The position numbers and the translations under genes are program-made. Shown in pieces: positions 12,059 to 26,300 of a stretch of DNA of 64,000 nucleotides. The DNA is from Lethocerus indicus. Lineage: Eukaryota; Arthropoda; Insecta; Hemiptera; Belostomatidae. The notes below the pieces were generated by a model, which saw only the letters and a list, made by a program, of their open reading frames with translations, made no database searches and had not been told where the DNA came from. The stretch lies in the NCBI GenBank assembly GCA_019843655.1, contig JACDQD010000004.1, positions 11,222,001 to 11,286,000 on the forward strand, written 5' to 3'. How positions within the stretch are numbered: the first letter of the stretch is position 1; each line of letters begins with the position of its first letter.

Positions 12059-15000
12059 GGCGAGCACATATACAGGATCGATGAGTTATGCCGTTATTGC
12101 AATTTTTTGCCAGCGCCTGGTTAAAAGACCAGGTGAAGTAGAGGACGCTCGCTGACTCACCTCCACTTTGAGCCCCCTGTTTGTTATTACAATGCTTCGG
12201 GTTCATAACTTAAACATCAGGGGCTTTGTAAGCACAAGGGGCCTCCCCTCCGCCGCTTATCCCTCCCAGTCAACCGTCCTCCGCTCACTGTCATTTCCTA
12301 CCGATGGCTACATCCCCCCTTAGATCCAACGGTGGACCCAACATCCCGATATGGGTCATTCCAATTCCAAGGAACCGAGTATCGGCCCACATGCAGTTTT
12401 AAGTATATTTTCATTACAGCTAACCCCAATAAATCATAACAACTTACCAGCTCCGGATAACTCTCTACAATGGAATCGGCAGATTCATCCCAAAGTTATC
12501 CTTAGGGTCCCATTGGGAGTGGCGCGGTGTTCAACACACAGCAGGATTTTCACACTAAATTTTTATTCCTCCTCCCGTCTTTATTCTTTCCCGCAATTCC
12601 CCCTTCCCCTCGCGCTTTTTCTGGATTCACTTTCCTTTATACGGCCGCTCGTAAAGATTGCTCTCGCCGGATGAAACCATTTCTGGAGTTACCTACCACA
12701 GAGTAGCGGAATGGGATAAGACAGTCCGGATACAACTCCAGTCGGCCAACGGAACACTGCTTAATGACTTCTCAACAAATATTCACACGAATGCAATTCG
12801 TACAGGGCACTGCGGCCAATAAAATAGGACTCAATTTAATAACGTTGAATAAAATATAAAAAATATTCTTGAAGGCTCAGAGAACAAAAAACTTAATAGT
12901 CCGTGAACGAGAACGAAGAAATACCAAGTAAACAAATACATAGAAGGTCATCCCGAAAGAAAATTTCTCTTGAAATATATTTTTTTATTACTTTTCTATT
13001 CTGCTTGGTTTGGTTACCAACACAAAATAAAATTCGAAAATAATAAAACTCAAAAAATGTATCGTCTTATACTAGCGTAATAGTGAGGTCCGTGCAAATT
13101 TTTCATAGCGGACTGATTTCTCTATTCTTTGTAAAAATATCAGTGTTATCATGTTTGTAATTTTGAGGAAACTAAAGAATAATTCGAATCTTTTGTATAC
13201 AAATATTAATATAGCTTAATAAGAAATAAATAAGGGAAATGCGATACAGGAAAACAAATATACTTAAATTGATATCGGTAAATTTTACGTTGAAAAATAG
13301 ATTCTAGGGAAGTACTGGTTGCCTACACCAAGAACCTCCAGGTATCTCCGTAACGGACGCGTTTTCACAACAGCCTAATTTAATTTGCTCGCCATGACGA
13401 GATGTTTCTTAGCGTGATTCTTGTCCCTCTCGTTCGGAGCCTAATTGAATTCGTAGCGCTCTCATGGGACATAAAAATAATTCGATTTGGCTCGAGACGT
13501 CATCTTCCTCACGGCTGTATTTTATGGTAAAAGGAGATTTCGAGATAGCAATTCTACGGAACGCTTTCTACCAATTCCACCACGATAGTTTTAAACGCTA
13601 TTAGCAGTTGATCACAGGTTGTTTATACGGTCCTGAACTAAATTTAATCTATGGGCAACACCCGCGGTATTCTGTCACTATAAAGCTACCTTTCAGACAA
13701 CCTGTTAATACTTTACCTATATACAATGGGACTAAAGTAAATTTCTTTTAAGTGCACCTCAGAGTAAATTTATTCAACTGTTTTCATTTTATCTTTCGCA
13801 GATCACCGCATATTTCCATATTTGGAGAATTGCTCTTTGTATGGAGGAGTGTGCCTGCACCTGCTCCAGATCCACACGTCTATATTGTTCTATGCCAGAC
13901 GATGTTGAGCATCCGGCAATCTTCTGTATTATTCATTCAGTCGGGTATTGACTGTCTAAGAGCGAGACGTTCACACCCTCGCCCGAACAATCCCAGTAAA
14001 TTATACCTGGCTGAGTTGGGCGCGTTTGATAGTCGTTGCTCCGGCACGGGTCCTTAAATCTGAATAGGCTCCGGGAGAAAGGAACAGGTTTGGGTAAGTG
14101 AACCGGCCCCCTGGGACCGGTGTAGGTCCCTCGGCTGTGTAGAAGTCTGAAGGCGGTGGTGTACTGGTACTGTAGAAACGGCGGGGGCGGCGGTAGGGCC
14201 ATAAACCCCAGGGCAGCGCCTCCCCCTCCCGCATAATTGCCAGTGTACCTCGACCTTGTCCCCCTTTTACGACTCCGCAATCTTGTTAACGGCTAAACGA
14301 TCCTGAACCGGGCTTTTATTCTCTCCCCTTCCTCATGAATGATTTGTGTGCCGCACCCTTCATAAGCCGGCTGAAAACTGAAAGAGGCTTGGCATCAGTC
14401 ACAGGACCTACCTGTCATTTACATGAAACCCGGCCGGTTATACCCACGTTTAATTGAATTCATTTATTCGACTGAATAAACGTCTGCGTTTTTGCATTTT
14501 TCCAGCGGTGGTTTAATAAAACAACTAAAAATCGTTTCCCCTCGCGCATAATGCACTGCCTCGAATGTGAATACTAAAACATTTGAGGTTAATTATTGGT
14601 CTCGAGAGCAAAAAAATGTCATTTATATCCTCCTATTCGAATTGAATACATTGTTATATATACTGCATTTCACATTATCTCAATGTACATCGTGTATTCA
14701 TTTATATTTCCATGATTTTAATTTAACTTTAATAGCACCAGTTATTTTTTTAGTACAACCATATTATCTTAAGTCAATATTTCGGTTGTTAAAATCCGAG
14801 TTGCAATTTTTGTAAAAAATTTGTCGATCACGATAGACCGATGATTTATGAAAGAGATTGTTGACTCATACTCATTGAGAATTTTCGATGCGTTCCAAGT
14901 TCTTTTGGTGTTGGGACATTCCACGTTTGGTGGTCGGTGAAAGGGGAGTTGGGTGTGTTGTGACAGGGAGCGGAGTGGATTAATGAGGGTGTAATGAGGC

Positions 15001-18000
15001 CACCTGTACCCCGTTAATGGCAATCATTAATTACAATAATGGCGGGTGCGGCCCAATAGGCTCCACCCCGGGTGAAATATAGCTGTTTAATTGGGCCGGT
15101 GGCTCGCTCATACTTTGGTGCCACCCGAATAGTTTCGAATTTACCTGGGTCCGCATTGCGATCGCGGCTTAATTCTAGAATTTGCACCCCCCGTCCCATC
15201 CAGATCTGTCGTCTCTTGGTAACAGGAAATCCCCACCCCCTTGACCGCTCACCCTTCCCTTTTAATTATTCACTTCGGATAATTATAAATAAATAAATTG
15301 TCTTCGTATACATTATCGATGTATTACTTTAGAGTGAATATAAATTCCAGTACCCTGTTGAAAATTTGTGTTTAAATATTCGGTATATTTACGTAATAAA
15401 TGATTATAGGATATGGAAGGTTGAGCAATGAAATTTTCATAATACAACATACAACGTACATGTATTTCGATAGTATCAAATTTTAAAACATCTAGAGGCG
15501 GTCTATTAAATCTAAATATTATATACAATACGGTAATAAACAATCTGAAATATGAGTAGTCAAACTGAGATTCCTAATTATTTAATAGTTGTATACTCAC
15601 GGATAGCATTAAATTATCGTATTCCTCGTTGCTGGATGCATTATAGATCGTTTACAATATTTATTTCATATCATCTGGGGTACATATTACCCCACATGTA
15701 TTATTACGACTATAATTTGAATTACTCAATTGTAAATATAACATCTTATTCCTGAAACTTCATCAGTTCATTTAATACCCAGCTCTATATACATACAATC
15801 AATAATAATCAATCGGGGATGAGGGAGGGGGTATTTTTCAACATCTTCCAAATGAATACAGGAACATATTTCGCATATTCCGAACTACTAAATATATTTT
15901 GTCACCGCAATTCTAATAGAACAACTTCTAGGATAAATTTCATGCACAATATTATTTATTTGTAGAAACCTTATTTCTACAGACAACAAACGTAAATTAA
16001 AACTAAAATCTTTTCCCCAGTTTCTTTTCCACATAACATGATACAGATTATAATTAAATGCATTATATAATATCACCAGATTATACGGGGTAAGCCAGAG
16101 CTGTTGAAAATACAAAGTTAAATTCGATTACGGAACATTTCCAGCGCGCTATTAATTCACGTCCATATCCTATACTAGTACAATTACTATTTTATATTTC
16201 GACAGGCCAACAATAAATTAAACGCTAGTTAACTGGAATGGAGGCGAGTATAATTATTTCGTTGAATGATCGTTCGGGGTTAATATATAGGGCAGGGAGG
16301 CAGGGTGGACGAGAGGACAGGGCGTATAGTAGGGGACAAAATATATATGAGCGGCGAGGGTGGGTATTGGGCTTGAATTGCCTTTCTCCACGGGCGAACT
16401 CAAATCCCGACCCGGTTGTAAATCCCTTGCAAATGTTTTTCACTAGTGAATAACAAATTGCCCCCTCGAGACTGAGCATCGGGTGGCGGACGAGGCATCG
16501 GCACAGTACCCAGAGGCAAAGGAGGAGGGATTACCGAGCCTCTTTCTTTAATTAAATAAACAATCGACCATTTACATTTAACGATCGGGAGCCGTCCGAA
16601 TTACAAATAAAGGCCCTCCCGCCTACGTTTTAGGGTCAGGTCCCTAAGGATAGGTTCTATACACCCGGAGCAACTGTCGGCATCATTGGGCGCGTGAATA
16701 AAAGAAAACGACCGAATAAATTCCCCGTAACATTTTATTTTATAGACTTAATAATTACTCAAGTTCGACTGCAACGAGCAATCAATGAACGAAACGTCCA
16801 TTTCGATTCTAGAATGTAAATTCGCTGATAGAACTTTGCAGAATAGTTGATTCGTAAAACCGAACAATGGCCGGCTTTATTAGGCTTATAAAATAAACAT
16901 ATAATTTTGAAATTGAAAGGTTTTCGATCAAATCTACCCAAAGTTCTCTACACCAAAGTACAATAAACTGGGTGAGAATATAGATTTTATATTATGTATA
17001 ATATATATGTTTTATAAATATGGTTATATTGTCTTTAGGCAGCGTGTGGACGGTTGTTCAGTTACATTCCGACCGTAAATCATTGAGGAGCCTTCGCATG
17101 CGAGCTGGCTACACTGTGGTCCTGTCTCAGCGTGAGTAAGCACCTCACTAATCTACTGACGATGACGAGGAGACCGCGAGAGTGATGATATTCGAATATT
17201 TCATAAATAATTTATTACTCCTAGCAAATTAGACACCTAATTAGAAACACAAATCGGGTAAAAATAAAGACTACTAAAAAATTTAAAAACCTGAACAAGG
17301 AGACAGGGCAAAGTATGAGGCCTGGAATGGCAGTGCGGACAACGTCTGGCTGAAATTAAATTTCACTGAGGACAGGTTAGACTCGACTAGAAATCGGTAC
17401 AAATCTGCGGGGCTGAGGTTGGGCGATCCTCATTAAATAATGCTGTCTGATCTGGGCCCTAGTGTATGCTTGCGGCTGGGATGCATAGAACATAAGGGAG
17501 CCGGGCAAAGCGGTGTTGGGGCGGCGGCCAAATGAGGGGGGCCCCGGCAATACTCCGACCACTACATCTAATGGCCCCCCGTCCCTGACCACCTCTACCC
17601 TGTGTTCGCCCTATGAATGCCACCCCACCAATACATCCCTCAAACTGTCAATACACTTATCATTTATGAACTCACCAAACGGGTGGTGGGAATTATTGCT
17701 AATTATCCTGAATACACGAAATCTCAAGTTGGAAAGGAGACGGAGGGAATGCGGGAACTCTGATTAAAGCAATAAGTTGAAAGTCATCAGTTACTCTTGT
17801 TGGTCTACTTCATCGGTCCAGTGTACTGTTACTGCAGCAAGCAACAATGTTTCGTGTATTCCTGAATGATCGAATATTCTAAATTTAAAAAAATATATAT
17901 CGATTGGCAGGTTTAGTACTCTAGAATTTTTATGAAGAAACCCCTAAAAAAAGGGCGGCTTCATTTCGTACAGGGAGTAGTCTCTGGCAGACGTCAAATA

Positions 18001-18935
18001 TTTACACTCCTCTCGTCTTTAAAGGAAGAAGAAATATTTGCCCGTCCGAAACTCGCCGGGCCCGCGCCCGGAAGGACTTTCGAAAACTTAATCTGGAAAC
18101 TGTACAATGTCAAATAAATCCCCGTTTAATCGGGCCAGGTGTTTCAAAACTCCGGCTATCCAAATATCTCATGCCCCGGGGAAGAACTGTTTGTACGTTC
18201 TGAGAGGACGGGCGCCAACACCAAGTTGGAGCTAATTACTGGGGCTAACTCGATAAAGTCAAAGTTAACACGGGCCGAGTGAGACGTATGCTCTCCACCG
18301 GCTTTACAGAATAGCCCTCAGCTCTCGGTTAGTTCTTCAGCCCCTCCGATACGGGAAATTACCAACCTCCGCCCAGTCCAACTATTTCCATAATAATTCA
18401 TCCACACTACTTTATATTAAACTAAGTTGGAGACGGGTGAAAGGAAGGCATTGTTCATCGTGTCTTGACCTCTCCCACGTCCCCACCAATTGTACCCATA
18501 AAGTTAATAACTTATATCAATTGGTTGTAACTGTTGCATTATGAACTGGAACTATTTCGGCCCTTTAATTGTGGGCAGTAAAAGAGAATCACTCGATGAT
18601 TAGGTAGAAATTTGGAACTGATTTGGCACCCTTTCAACGCCTTAGTTTGTCTTTAATGACTGGATGGCACTAAAGGACACATTCATTGTATCTCGCGGCC
18701 ACTAACTTATCAATTTAACATCTATAAACACTAAATTTTCCGAGTCCTAATATTGTGAGCCATTAGATTCAATCGAAACAGAAGTTTTGTTACCAATTAT
18801 ACCTGCCGGAAATGTTTCATCGTAGATCCTGCAAAAAAAATGCTGGCCTTATAATTAAACTCGTGTGTACAATGCGTGACTATTAAGAAAATATAATTCA
18901 GAATGTGAACTAAGATGTTGTTTCTTCGATTCCAG

Positions 18936-18995
18936 GTAAGCATGTCAACCGTGCTGGGTACTACGAAGAGAGAACTAAGACGGGCGTGGGAAGAG
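18936..18995 (+). CDS. candidate 60-bp cassette exon with a recursive-splice-like start
   Basis: The acceptor TTCTTCGATTCCAG precedes 60 bp that end at GAG|GTATGA. Read from phase 1, the exon gives 19 codons without a stop, including NRAGYYEERTKTGVGR, and ends in phase 1, so inclusion keeps the frame. Fifteen of 19 codons begin with a purine. The exon starts with GTAAGC directly after CCAG, so the site reads CCAG|GTAAGC: an acceptor immediately followed by a regenerated donor, the hallmark of recursive splice sites known from long insect introns. It may therefore be a ratchet point, an exon, or both. It would join in frame to the candidate at 49763. I do not recognise the peptide, and chance occurrence is a real alternative. 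Confidence 0.25.
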
Positions 18996-19941
18996 GTATG
19001 AAAATTTTATACTATGAGACTTGTTCAAAGAAAGTTGTAACATAAGCAAATTAAAGTGTATAAACTAACTTATAACAATGTTTGACATCTTTAGTTTCAA
19101 CAGAAACTTGGTATGATAATGAAGATATTAGTATACTTAACTGTAGTCATGAACTCCAATTTTCTCTACTTGTACCTGAAGTCCCCTTTAAGTCCTCTAG
19201 CCAAGGATCTCATTCATCATATATCCGTATTCGGTTCCATAAGTCTCCTATGTTCACTTTTCGCGTCCATCCTCTAAACATAACAGGCCATTATGTTATC
19301 TCTAGTTTTAATCCTGACATCGAGGTTAGACTCACTAGACATTTTAACTACGTGGGTACCCGACATTGGTGTCCTCTCCTTCCATTCTTCCGCCATTTTC
19401 CTTCCTTCTGTTTAATCATTTTGCCCGTCATTCGCTTATGAATCCTTTCAAAACATCAATGTTCATCCCTGGATTAAAACAGTAATAATCCAGTAATAAT
19501 TGCGACGCATCATTTCAACATAACCCTCCTGAAACCTATCTGACTTGCCAGACAAAACGGACTATAGCAAAACTTCAGGAATTCATAATACTGTGCTGGA
19601 TGGCCACCCCAAATTTCATTAACATGCAAGAATTTTTACTGCGCCTGTCATTCCCGATTATAAACATTTATTTTTGTAGTCGTAAAAAGCATAATTGGAC
19701 CTCGAAATGAACCGTAAATTAAATGTTCGAGGGGCCTCTGACATTCAACATAAAAGGAACTGTCACCAGTTGGAGAACCTGCAAAGCTTTAAAGCTAAGG
19801 CTGTAAACAGTGTGGCATTAAAAATAGGATTAGCAATTATTCTGAGTCTGACCAGTTTCAAACGGAACAATTTCAAAACTAAACGGGTTCTGAATCATGC
19901 CATTCTCTCTTACTTGCTCTTCACTTTCACTCTATCACACA

Positions 19942-19965
19942 CTCCCTCTCCCTCTCCCTCTCCCT
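19942..19965 (+). repeat. (CTCCCT)4 hexamer repeat in a pyrimidine-rich tract
   Basis: Four CTCCCT units sit inside a C/T-rich stretch running from about 19920 to 19993. The tract gives a Ser-Pro run in one plus-strand frame (19695-20153), which explains the length of that frame without implying a gene. Confidence 0.8.
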
Positions 19966-21618
19966 CGCCCTCTGCCCTCTCTTTCTCTCTGCTGAAGCAG
20001 GAGTTTCACAGCCAAAATAACAGCCGGGACTTTATCGTCCCATTAAAGATTCTCTTACTCCTCTTTCTTGGCCTCCCTCTAAATTCCCTCCTGCCCCTAA
20101 TGAACGGGCCCATTCTGCTGGTCTTAAACGCTGTCCTCGTGCCACAATTTTAAGTCGAAGGCACTATTTCCAGCAGCTTTGAAAAATGAGTTAGGGGTTC
20201 GAAAATCTCCCGCATAGGGTTTATAACAGCGAAACATTGATCCGCCCTTTATATATTATATTTAATCCCCTGTTTCTGATCAACCCAGGAATAACCACAG
20301 GATCAGTTAAATTAACAATACGGTATTAGGTTGGCGTGCCGTGATAGGGGATATTAAAGCATTCAATCTACTCGAAAATATAATAACTGCACGTGAGTAT
20401 AACAATGGAAAAATACAGGTAATGGTTCGGGACCGGGATCTAGATATTGAACATTCCGTATCGCAGGAAAACAATAGGTTTATTTATTGTTGAAGGAGAC
20501 GCGGGGTTGAATTTTGATAATAACAAGGCAAAGAAGGGGGCGGGACAGGGAGGAAGAAGCAAGGGACGGACTTAAAGAAGCGGTATAAATGATGGGCGAG
20601 AAAACCAGATTATGCAAAACGTTCCTTTATATCTAAATTGGATCGTTTTCCTTGTCCTGCGAGAGAGCATAAATAGAGGGCCCGGAGTGGGGACGATATT
20701 TTTAGATCCCTCTATGAATAATACATTCAACCCGGAGACCCAATTACAACAGTCTCTGTTTAATTAACTCGGAAGGCCCGTCTGTCCGTCCTCAGGGCCC
20801 GGACCAATGACACGGGGGCCCAGTTCTGGCCCTGTCCGCCCTCCATTTCAGAGCCCCACTTAAACCTCCCCTAATACGGGGAGGGGCGACGCCCGGCTCA
20901 GTACCCGGCCTCGTCTCGCTAGCCATAGCCGATACGACGAGGAGTAAATCTAACTTTAGATCGTGTTACACCCGCGTCATGTCATTAAGGTGGCAACGTT
21001 CGATTTGTTTCAACTCCGAAACCGAAAAGGTATACACAGTATACATGTCTTAATACGATATTGCTTTTCGATTATTCATTCAACAGTGTTTAGTAAAAAA
21101 ATATTATCCGGTTTTATTAAAGTTAGACAGTGGTATTTCGACAATAATTTTCGGGATTTTAAGGAAATCTCGATTTCGAAGGCAAAAGGAATGACACAGG
21201 GTCTCAGTACCGAGAGCCATGCCCATTATCTCAGCATATGCTCCATAGTTTTAACAATGAAAATTTGTTTTTTTTCTTTCAACTTCTAGTTTTACTGGCA
21301 AAAGTTCCATTTATATCCTCCAATTTTTCTTTGAGTCTTTTCGAGTAAAATAATTGCTCGATATCGACTTCTAATGTACGCATTGGAAACGAATATTTAC
21401 TGTCTAACAATATCGAAATTTAGCCTTGGCAGAATTAGTTTGAAGTGAAATAAAACAGCAATAAACGAACAGTAACATTACTGAATAAGAGTGGGAACCT
21501 TTTTCGGTTTAAACTTTAATACTCCTTTAAGAACAATTCGGGAATTCGGGGAGAAATCGTCGGGAGAACTCATTAATTATTGCCGGGAATAATCTGGTAA
21601 GGGGCTGGGTAGAGGGCT

Positions 21619-21670
21619 GGCAGTAGCAGTGGCAGTAACGGCGGCAGTAACACCGGCAGTGGCATTGAGA
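21619..21670. repeat. degenerate GGCAGT/GGCAGTAAC minisatellite
   Basis: Imperfect 6-12 bp units of the form GGCAGT with AGC, GGC or AAC spacers repeat across about 50 bp. Because every triplet is RNY, the block reads open on both strands: Gly-Ser-Asn rich on plus and Ala-Thr-Val rich on minus. A stop lies just upstream in the plus frame and no splice site flanks it, so I treat it as a simple repeat rather than an exon. Confidence 0.6.
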
Positions 21671-22922
21671 GTGGCATCTCCCCATGCCCGCACCGTCCGC
21701 CACTCATAAATCTTTCACTCCTTTAGGTGCGCACCACCCTCCGCCGCTGAGCAACTAACGGCCCAACTAGAATAAAATATTGGCTGCATTAGTTAAAGTG
21801 GTATTGTAAATTCTTGCCAGCTATTCCTACTTGTTCGCACTGCGTTTATACCGATTCGTTTAGAACATATTAGAAAATATTCAGAAATTGGGAATTTCAG
21901 TATAATAAAATAAAATACTATAATATAATTAAATTTAGTAATGAAAGTAACTGATGATTGTCGTTGAAGTCATTATTGTTGCTAGTATCATTACATTGTT
22001 GAACACCAAAATAACCGTATGATGAGTTTCACGTGTGTGTAATTTTTTTTCTAAACGTATAACGTTTTTGCTGAGTGTATTTTTCTTCCTAGATTCGAGT
22101 CTACATTTAGTAACTCATAAGTTCATTGGATTACTAAAATGCGGCCGACATTAGTTTAAGCAGCATTGGGTATTCTCTGGGAATAGTCCTCTCACAGAGG
22201 TTATTTGGCCTTTGGGTCTGTGTTGTTTTCTTTCTGTGTGGGCCCTACGCGAGCACGGCCCTTTGTACAATGATCCCCATTTCTCTTTAGTTACACTACC
22301 GCTCTTCGCCGCATTCCACTTTCGCTAATGGACCAATTAATTTTACTTCACGATAATGCCGCGGGAAAGCCCTCCCGCAGCCCTTGGGGCTTGAACTTTG
22401 GCTATCGAGAAAATTACCCATATTGAGTTTCTGGCGGCTGTTTTGTTCCCCTCGCCAGTAATAACACACATGCATTTAATATAAACTAGTATGCGTGAAC
22501 GTGGGTCGTGTACATTCATAATATTAGTTAGGCAACACTGGATTTTCTTTGTACTAAACGGCACTGCCTGTTTTCATCGTAAGTGCGTCACATTTTCATT
22601 ATTCTTGGGAGTTACCTTTTAAAATCTCGTGAATTTGTAAGACTACCCGCTTCCAAAATTATAGAATGTATTTTAAGTACAAGAGTGAAATTTTAAAAGG
22701 TATTACACGTGGCAGGTAATATCTTAAAATGCAAGTTCTTCATAATTTTGTCCATAGATTATAAGTTATGTAAACATTGACACAAGCTGTCCTTGGACCA
22801 AATGTTCCAAAGGAAATGGAAAACTACGGGTCTTAAATCACAGTTCTTGAAGTTACAAAAAATTTAAATTTTTGAGTGGACAACACAATTACAGGTTCCA
22901 TATTATCAAAAACGATCTTTTC

Positions 22923-22944
22923 CTCTCTCTCTCTCTCTCTCTCT
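22923..22944 (+). repeat. (CT)11 microsatellite
   Basis: Eleven uninterrupted CT units followed by CCTTCGCCCC. The locus is pure and flanked by AT-rich DNA. Confidence 0.95.
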
Positions 22945-23246
22945 CCTTCGCCCCTTGTGACCTTATAAGTGGGTAATAATGTCAATTGACGTTATTGAAT
23001 AGCACAACTGTAATACATAGTTCAGTTTATTAGGACGGTTGTTAATGAACAAAAGCCGAGGGGCTTGAGTGATTTATTTTTTCTTGTTACGACCCTGTAA
23101 AAAACTAATTGGGCGAGCTCTGAAGCAATAAGCCGATATAATGATTAAACATTTCCAACTTCTTCTTTCCATCATTTTTATTGCGTTCCTCCCCAACCTT
23201 TCTTTGGGCCCTCCATTCTCCCTTAGGAAAAGTTTATTCCGCCGAG

Positions 23247-23253
<7 letters not shown>

Positions 23254-23299
<46 letters not shown>
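23254..23299. repeat. (TA)23 microsatellite
   Basis: Twenty-three uninterrupted TA units. It is one of five long TA arrays in the window and, being self-complementary, can extrude as a cruciform. Confidence 0.95.
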
Positions 23300-23301
<2 letters not shown>

Positions 23302-26300
23302 AATTTAATTTGTCCTTGATTCAAGAAAAGAATTATTGGAGACGAATTGTGTGCCATTTCCTCCTCATAGACTGTAAGTCGTATTGAAAGCCACGACTCC
23401 TACCACTAAGAAAAAACTGTATCTTGATAACTGTAAATTCTGTAACCTAATATTGGCAAGTGGAACCCCTGGATAAAAACATATTTATGCAACTTTTAAA
23501 TAATCGGAGTTATTTTTATCCTAAGCTGTTGTCCATCGAATTTATAAACTTATCTATCAAAATATAGAATTATTGGGCTTAAATAATTCAGTGAGCCAAT
23601 ACCCTCACGGCATACTGCTTATGCCAATACATGAATTGTGTACATTAATATAATATATATAAGTGTTTTTAATGCTGTTCCCGGTAACTACACAGAGAGG
23701 TAACAATTCAGGAGAAACATTTAAAAATTCATTCAAGAGCTCGTGTTATCGTAGTTGTCGTTACGGACCAATTCACACAGAACATTACAACTAAATAAAA
23801 TAGAAAATGCGGGGAGCGTGAATTTGCGGAGCCCAGTGTGTGCGGGAGGAGCAACAGATCGAATGGTGGAGCAGGTTGGAAATATCGACCGGGCAAATTG
23901 TCTTGGGATTGTACCCTCCCATTAGAAAAGTTTAATCGGGAAACGGAGGCGCGTCCGAAGGCGAGTCGGAGCCTTCCTAAATAATTGAAGGCATAAGAAA
24001 GGGTAAGGTGTCGAACTAAAGACCGAACAAAGTTGAATTGAGGGACCGGGGCTGGAGGAAGGGTGTCGCCCCACGAGTGGGAACATAGCACCTCCATTTT
24101 AGCATTAAACCCGAATTGAGACACAGCCAACTTCCCATTATTTGGAATAGAAAGACAATTTTAAACAAAAATAAGCTGTGGGTGAAGCTCATTAGTGAGA
24201 GTATTTTCAATATTAGGTATCCAGGATGTCATGAGGTTCAATTTGCCACATTAAACTATTATTCCGGCTATATTAATATATTATATTTATTAAATAAAGT
24301 ATTGAACAATAGAGGCGTACATTCTACTAGAAGAAATTTCAGTTTTATGGTCGGATATGGCGAATCATGTTTAAATCGACGCGTTCAAGCTCCGAGTTAC
24401 AGTTGTTTCGGCACAAATGTTTCGGCCGGAAGTCGAAACACAACTTCGCCTGATATCATATACAAAGTAGGCGGCTCAAAGGATATTGTTGAGGGGGCCT
24501 AGGGGGTGGGCCTAATGCCCGGGGATAGTATCGGAAAACGAAAAGTGAGCGTTGAGGGTGGAAGGGCGGCCGAGACAGAAGTTGGGCGGCATCTCTAACG
24601 AGGGATCCCTCAGAGGTGTCCGCTTCGTGACTCGAATAGTTTCAACTTTAAAAGGGAACGGGGCCGGCCCAGAGGGTAAAGGTAAAAAGCGCCGTCTGCA
24701 ATAGACCGACCGACATGTCCTTAACCTTTGGCAGAGTACAATTCAACAGTATCATGAACTTGAAGAACAGTTACGATATTCAGAACAGCAAGCGGCCCCT
24801 TAATGATTCCACCTTACGATTACACTCCATGTCCGCCTATTCGTTTCCGGTTATTACTTATAGGGATAGTGAAGTTTATGTGCATTATCACATGCCCAAT
24901 TCCCTGTCTCCTCCCGCCTTCTAATGGTACACCTTATAAATAACTACTGTTCCTGAAACTTAACACTCATAAGATTTTTAGTTCCAGGATTCAGCCTTAA
25001 GCTAGAAAGTTTGTATCATCCCCTCAGTAATCCTACACACTAATCCAAAAAGTATCTTAAATAAGATATTAGGTTGTGAGCAAAATTTGTATTTAGAAGA
25101 CTTTTCTTAGTTGGAACATAAACCAACGATACAATAAAATCGATCTCAATCGCCTTATACTATAACAACATTTGTTCATGCGCAATAATCACATATTGAA
25201 ATACCGCCTCGAACACTCGTAAATCACACTTCCGATCGTACTATTTCGCTGTGATATAATCCGTCGGCCTGTTGTCTTCTCAAAATTTCCGAGTAATTAG
25301 TAGCCCCGGGCGTCGTCAAAGTCGTTGAGCGGACAGACTGTGGTTTTGGCCCGGAGTCGGAGTTGAGGCGGATTATTGCGGCGCAAGTAACGCTGTACTC
25401 TCGCGGCGAAACAGTCTTAATATGGGCGCCGATCACCGGGTTTAGGGGCCGGGGCAATTTTCCGTTTACAATTCCACCGACCGGAATTGACCCGGCCGCG
25501 GAAATCGGTGGACTTTATTAGCTTCGACTCGAGTGCTTCATTTTTAGCGCTTCATAAACTGGGAAACGTCGCGCATTGTTAGCCCCCCACCCAATCACAG
25601 GTTTTACAGCCGCCGCTGTGTGCAGAAAAACAGGAAAAATCCGGGCCCTTCGAAGGTCCATTTAAAAACTTCCATCGTTAAGAGCACATATTGTCATTCT
25701 ACGACCCTATGTTTTCATTTTTACTTAAATTTCTGATTGAGGATATAGTAATACACATTTTTTATAGCTGTACTCGTAATATATTCCTGTTATCTACTAG
25801 GCCAGTTTTTCTCAATTGATATTCTATTATCATATCACACACAATTATTTCTTGCGAAATAATATCAATATTAAAATATCGTAACTTTTGGCATGCACTT
25901 GGATATTTGGCACTATGGTAGACCGGTTTCAGCACCGTGACAGTTCGGACAGGGCGCTTTACAGGCAGCCCAGATCAGTGAAACGAGATAAACAGTTATG
26001 ATTATTCTTAACGAAGAATTCTTCTTCCTTTATTTGTTTTACCGCTTCATTTTGTTTTTCCCTGCCCTACAGCGCGATATAAAATTGAACCGTGTACAAT
26101 TTGACCGAACGATGCCCAATACCCGATTTAACTGCGATCGCGTTAATTACCGGGAATTTCAAACGAAGGAAATAAAAAATAATAAGTCCCCATTTTATCG
26201 TCGTGTTTATGGATCCGGAAAATGAAGACCACGGCCCTAATCCCGTCGGGCGAGAGAGTGAATCTTCAATCTTAATTTTACGACCCCGGCTCAGGGGGCG

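Larger units (their letters stand above)
9661..18935. other. non-coding mosaic DNA
   Basis: No gene recognised. AT-rich stretches (for example 11.4-11.8, 12.8-13.3 and 15.3-16.2 kb) alternate with CpG-rich ones (14.03-14.28, 15.0-15.25 and 17.4-17.6 kb). There is a 10-bp hairpin at 11074-11109 and a TATA-like cluster near 12034. A good acceptor-like site at 13800 opens into frames of about 35-85 codons without a donor; one frame has a spaced pair of cysteines, but this is not enough to call an exon. Confidence 0.45.

Noticed and set aside
13802..13908. EGF-like cysteine spacing (ENCSLYGGVCLH) after a strong acceptor
   Set aside because: Only two cysteines fit, the frame stops after 34 codons and no donor follows; the other frames are equally open.
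15038..15045. YY1/Pho-like AATGGCGG sites (also at 19390, 31734 and 60684)
   Set aside because: Four occurrences on two strands are close to the two or so expected by chance for an 8-mer in 64 kb.
19082..19441. Retrotransposon endonuclease-like ETWYDNEDIS near the start of a 120-codon frame
   Set aside because: Only the ETW word resembles the endonuclease motif; the following conserved blocks are absent in every frame.
19695..20153. 152-codon plus-strand frame
   Set aside because: Its length is explained by a pyrimidine-rich repeat coding for Ser/Pro/Leu; no start context or homology signs.
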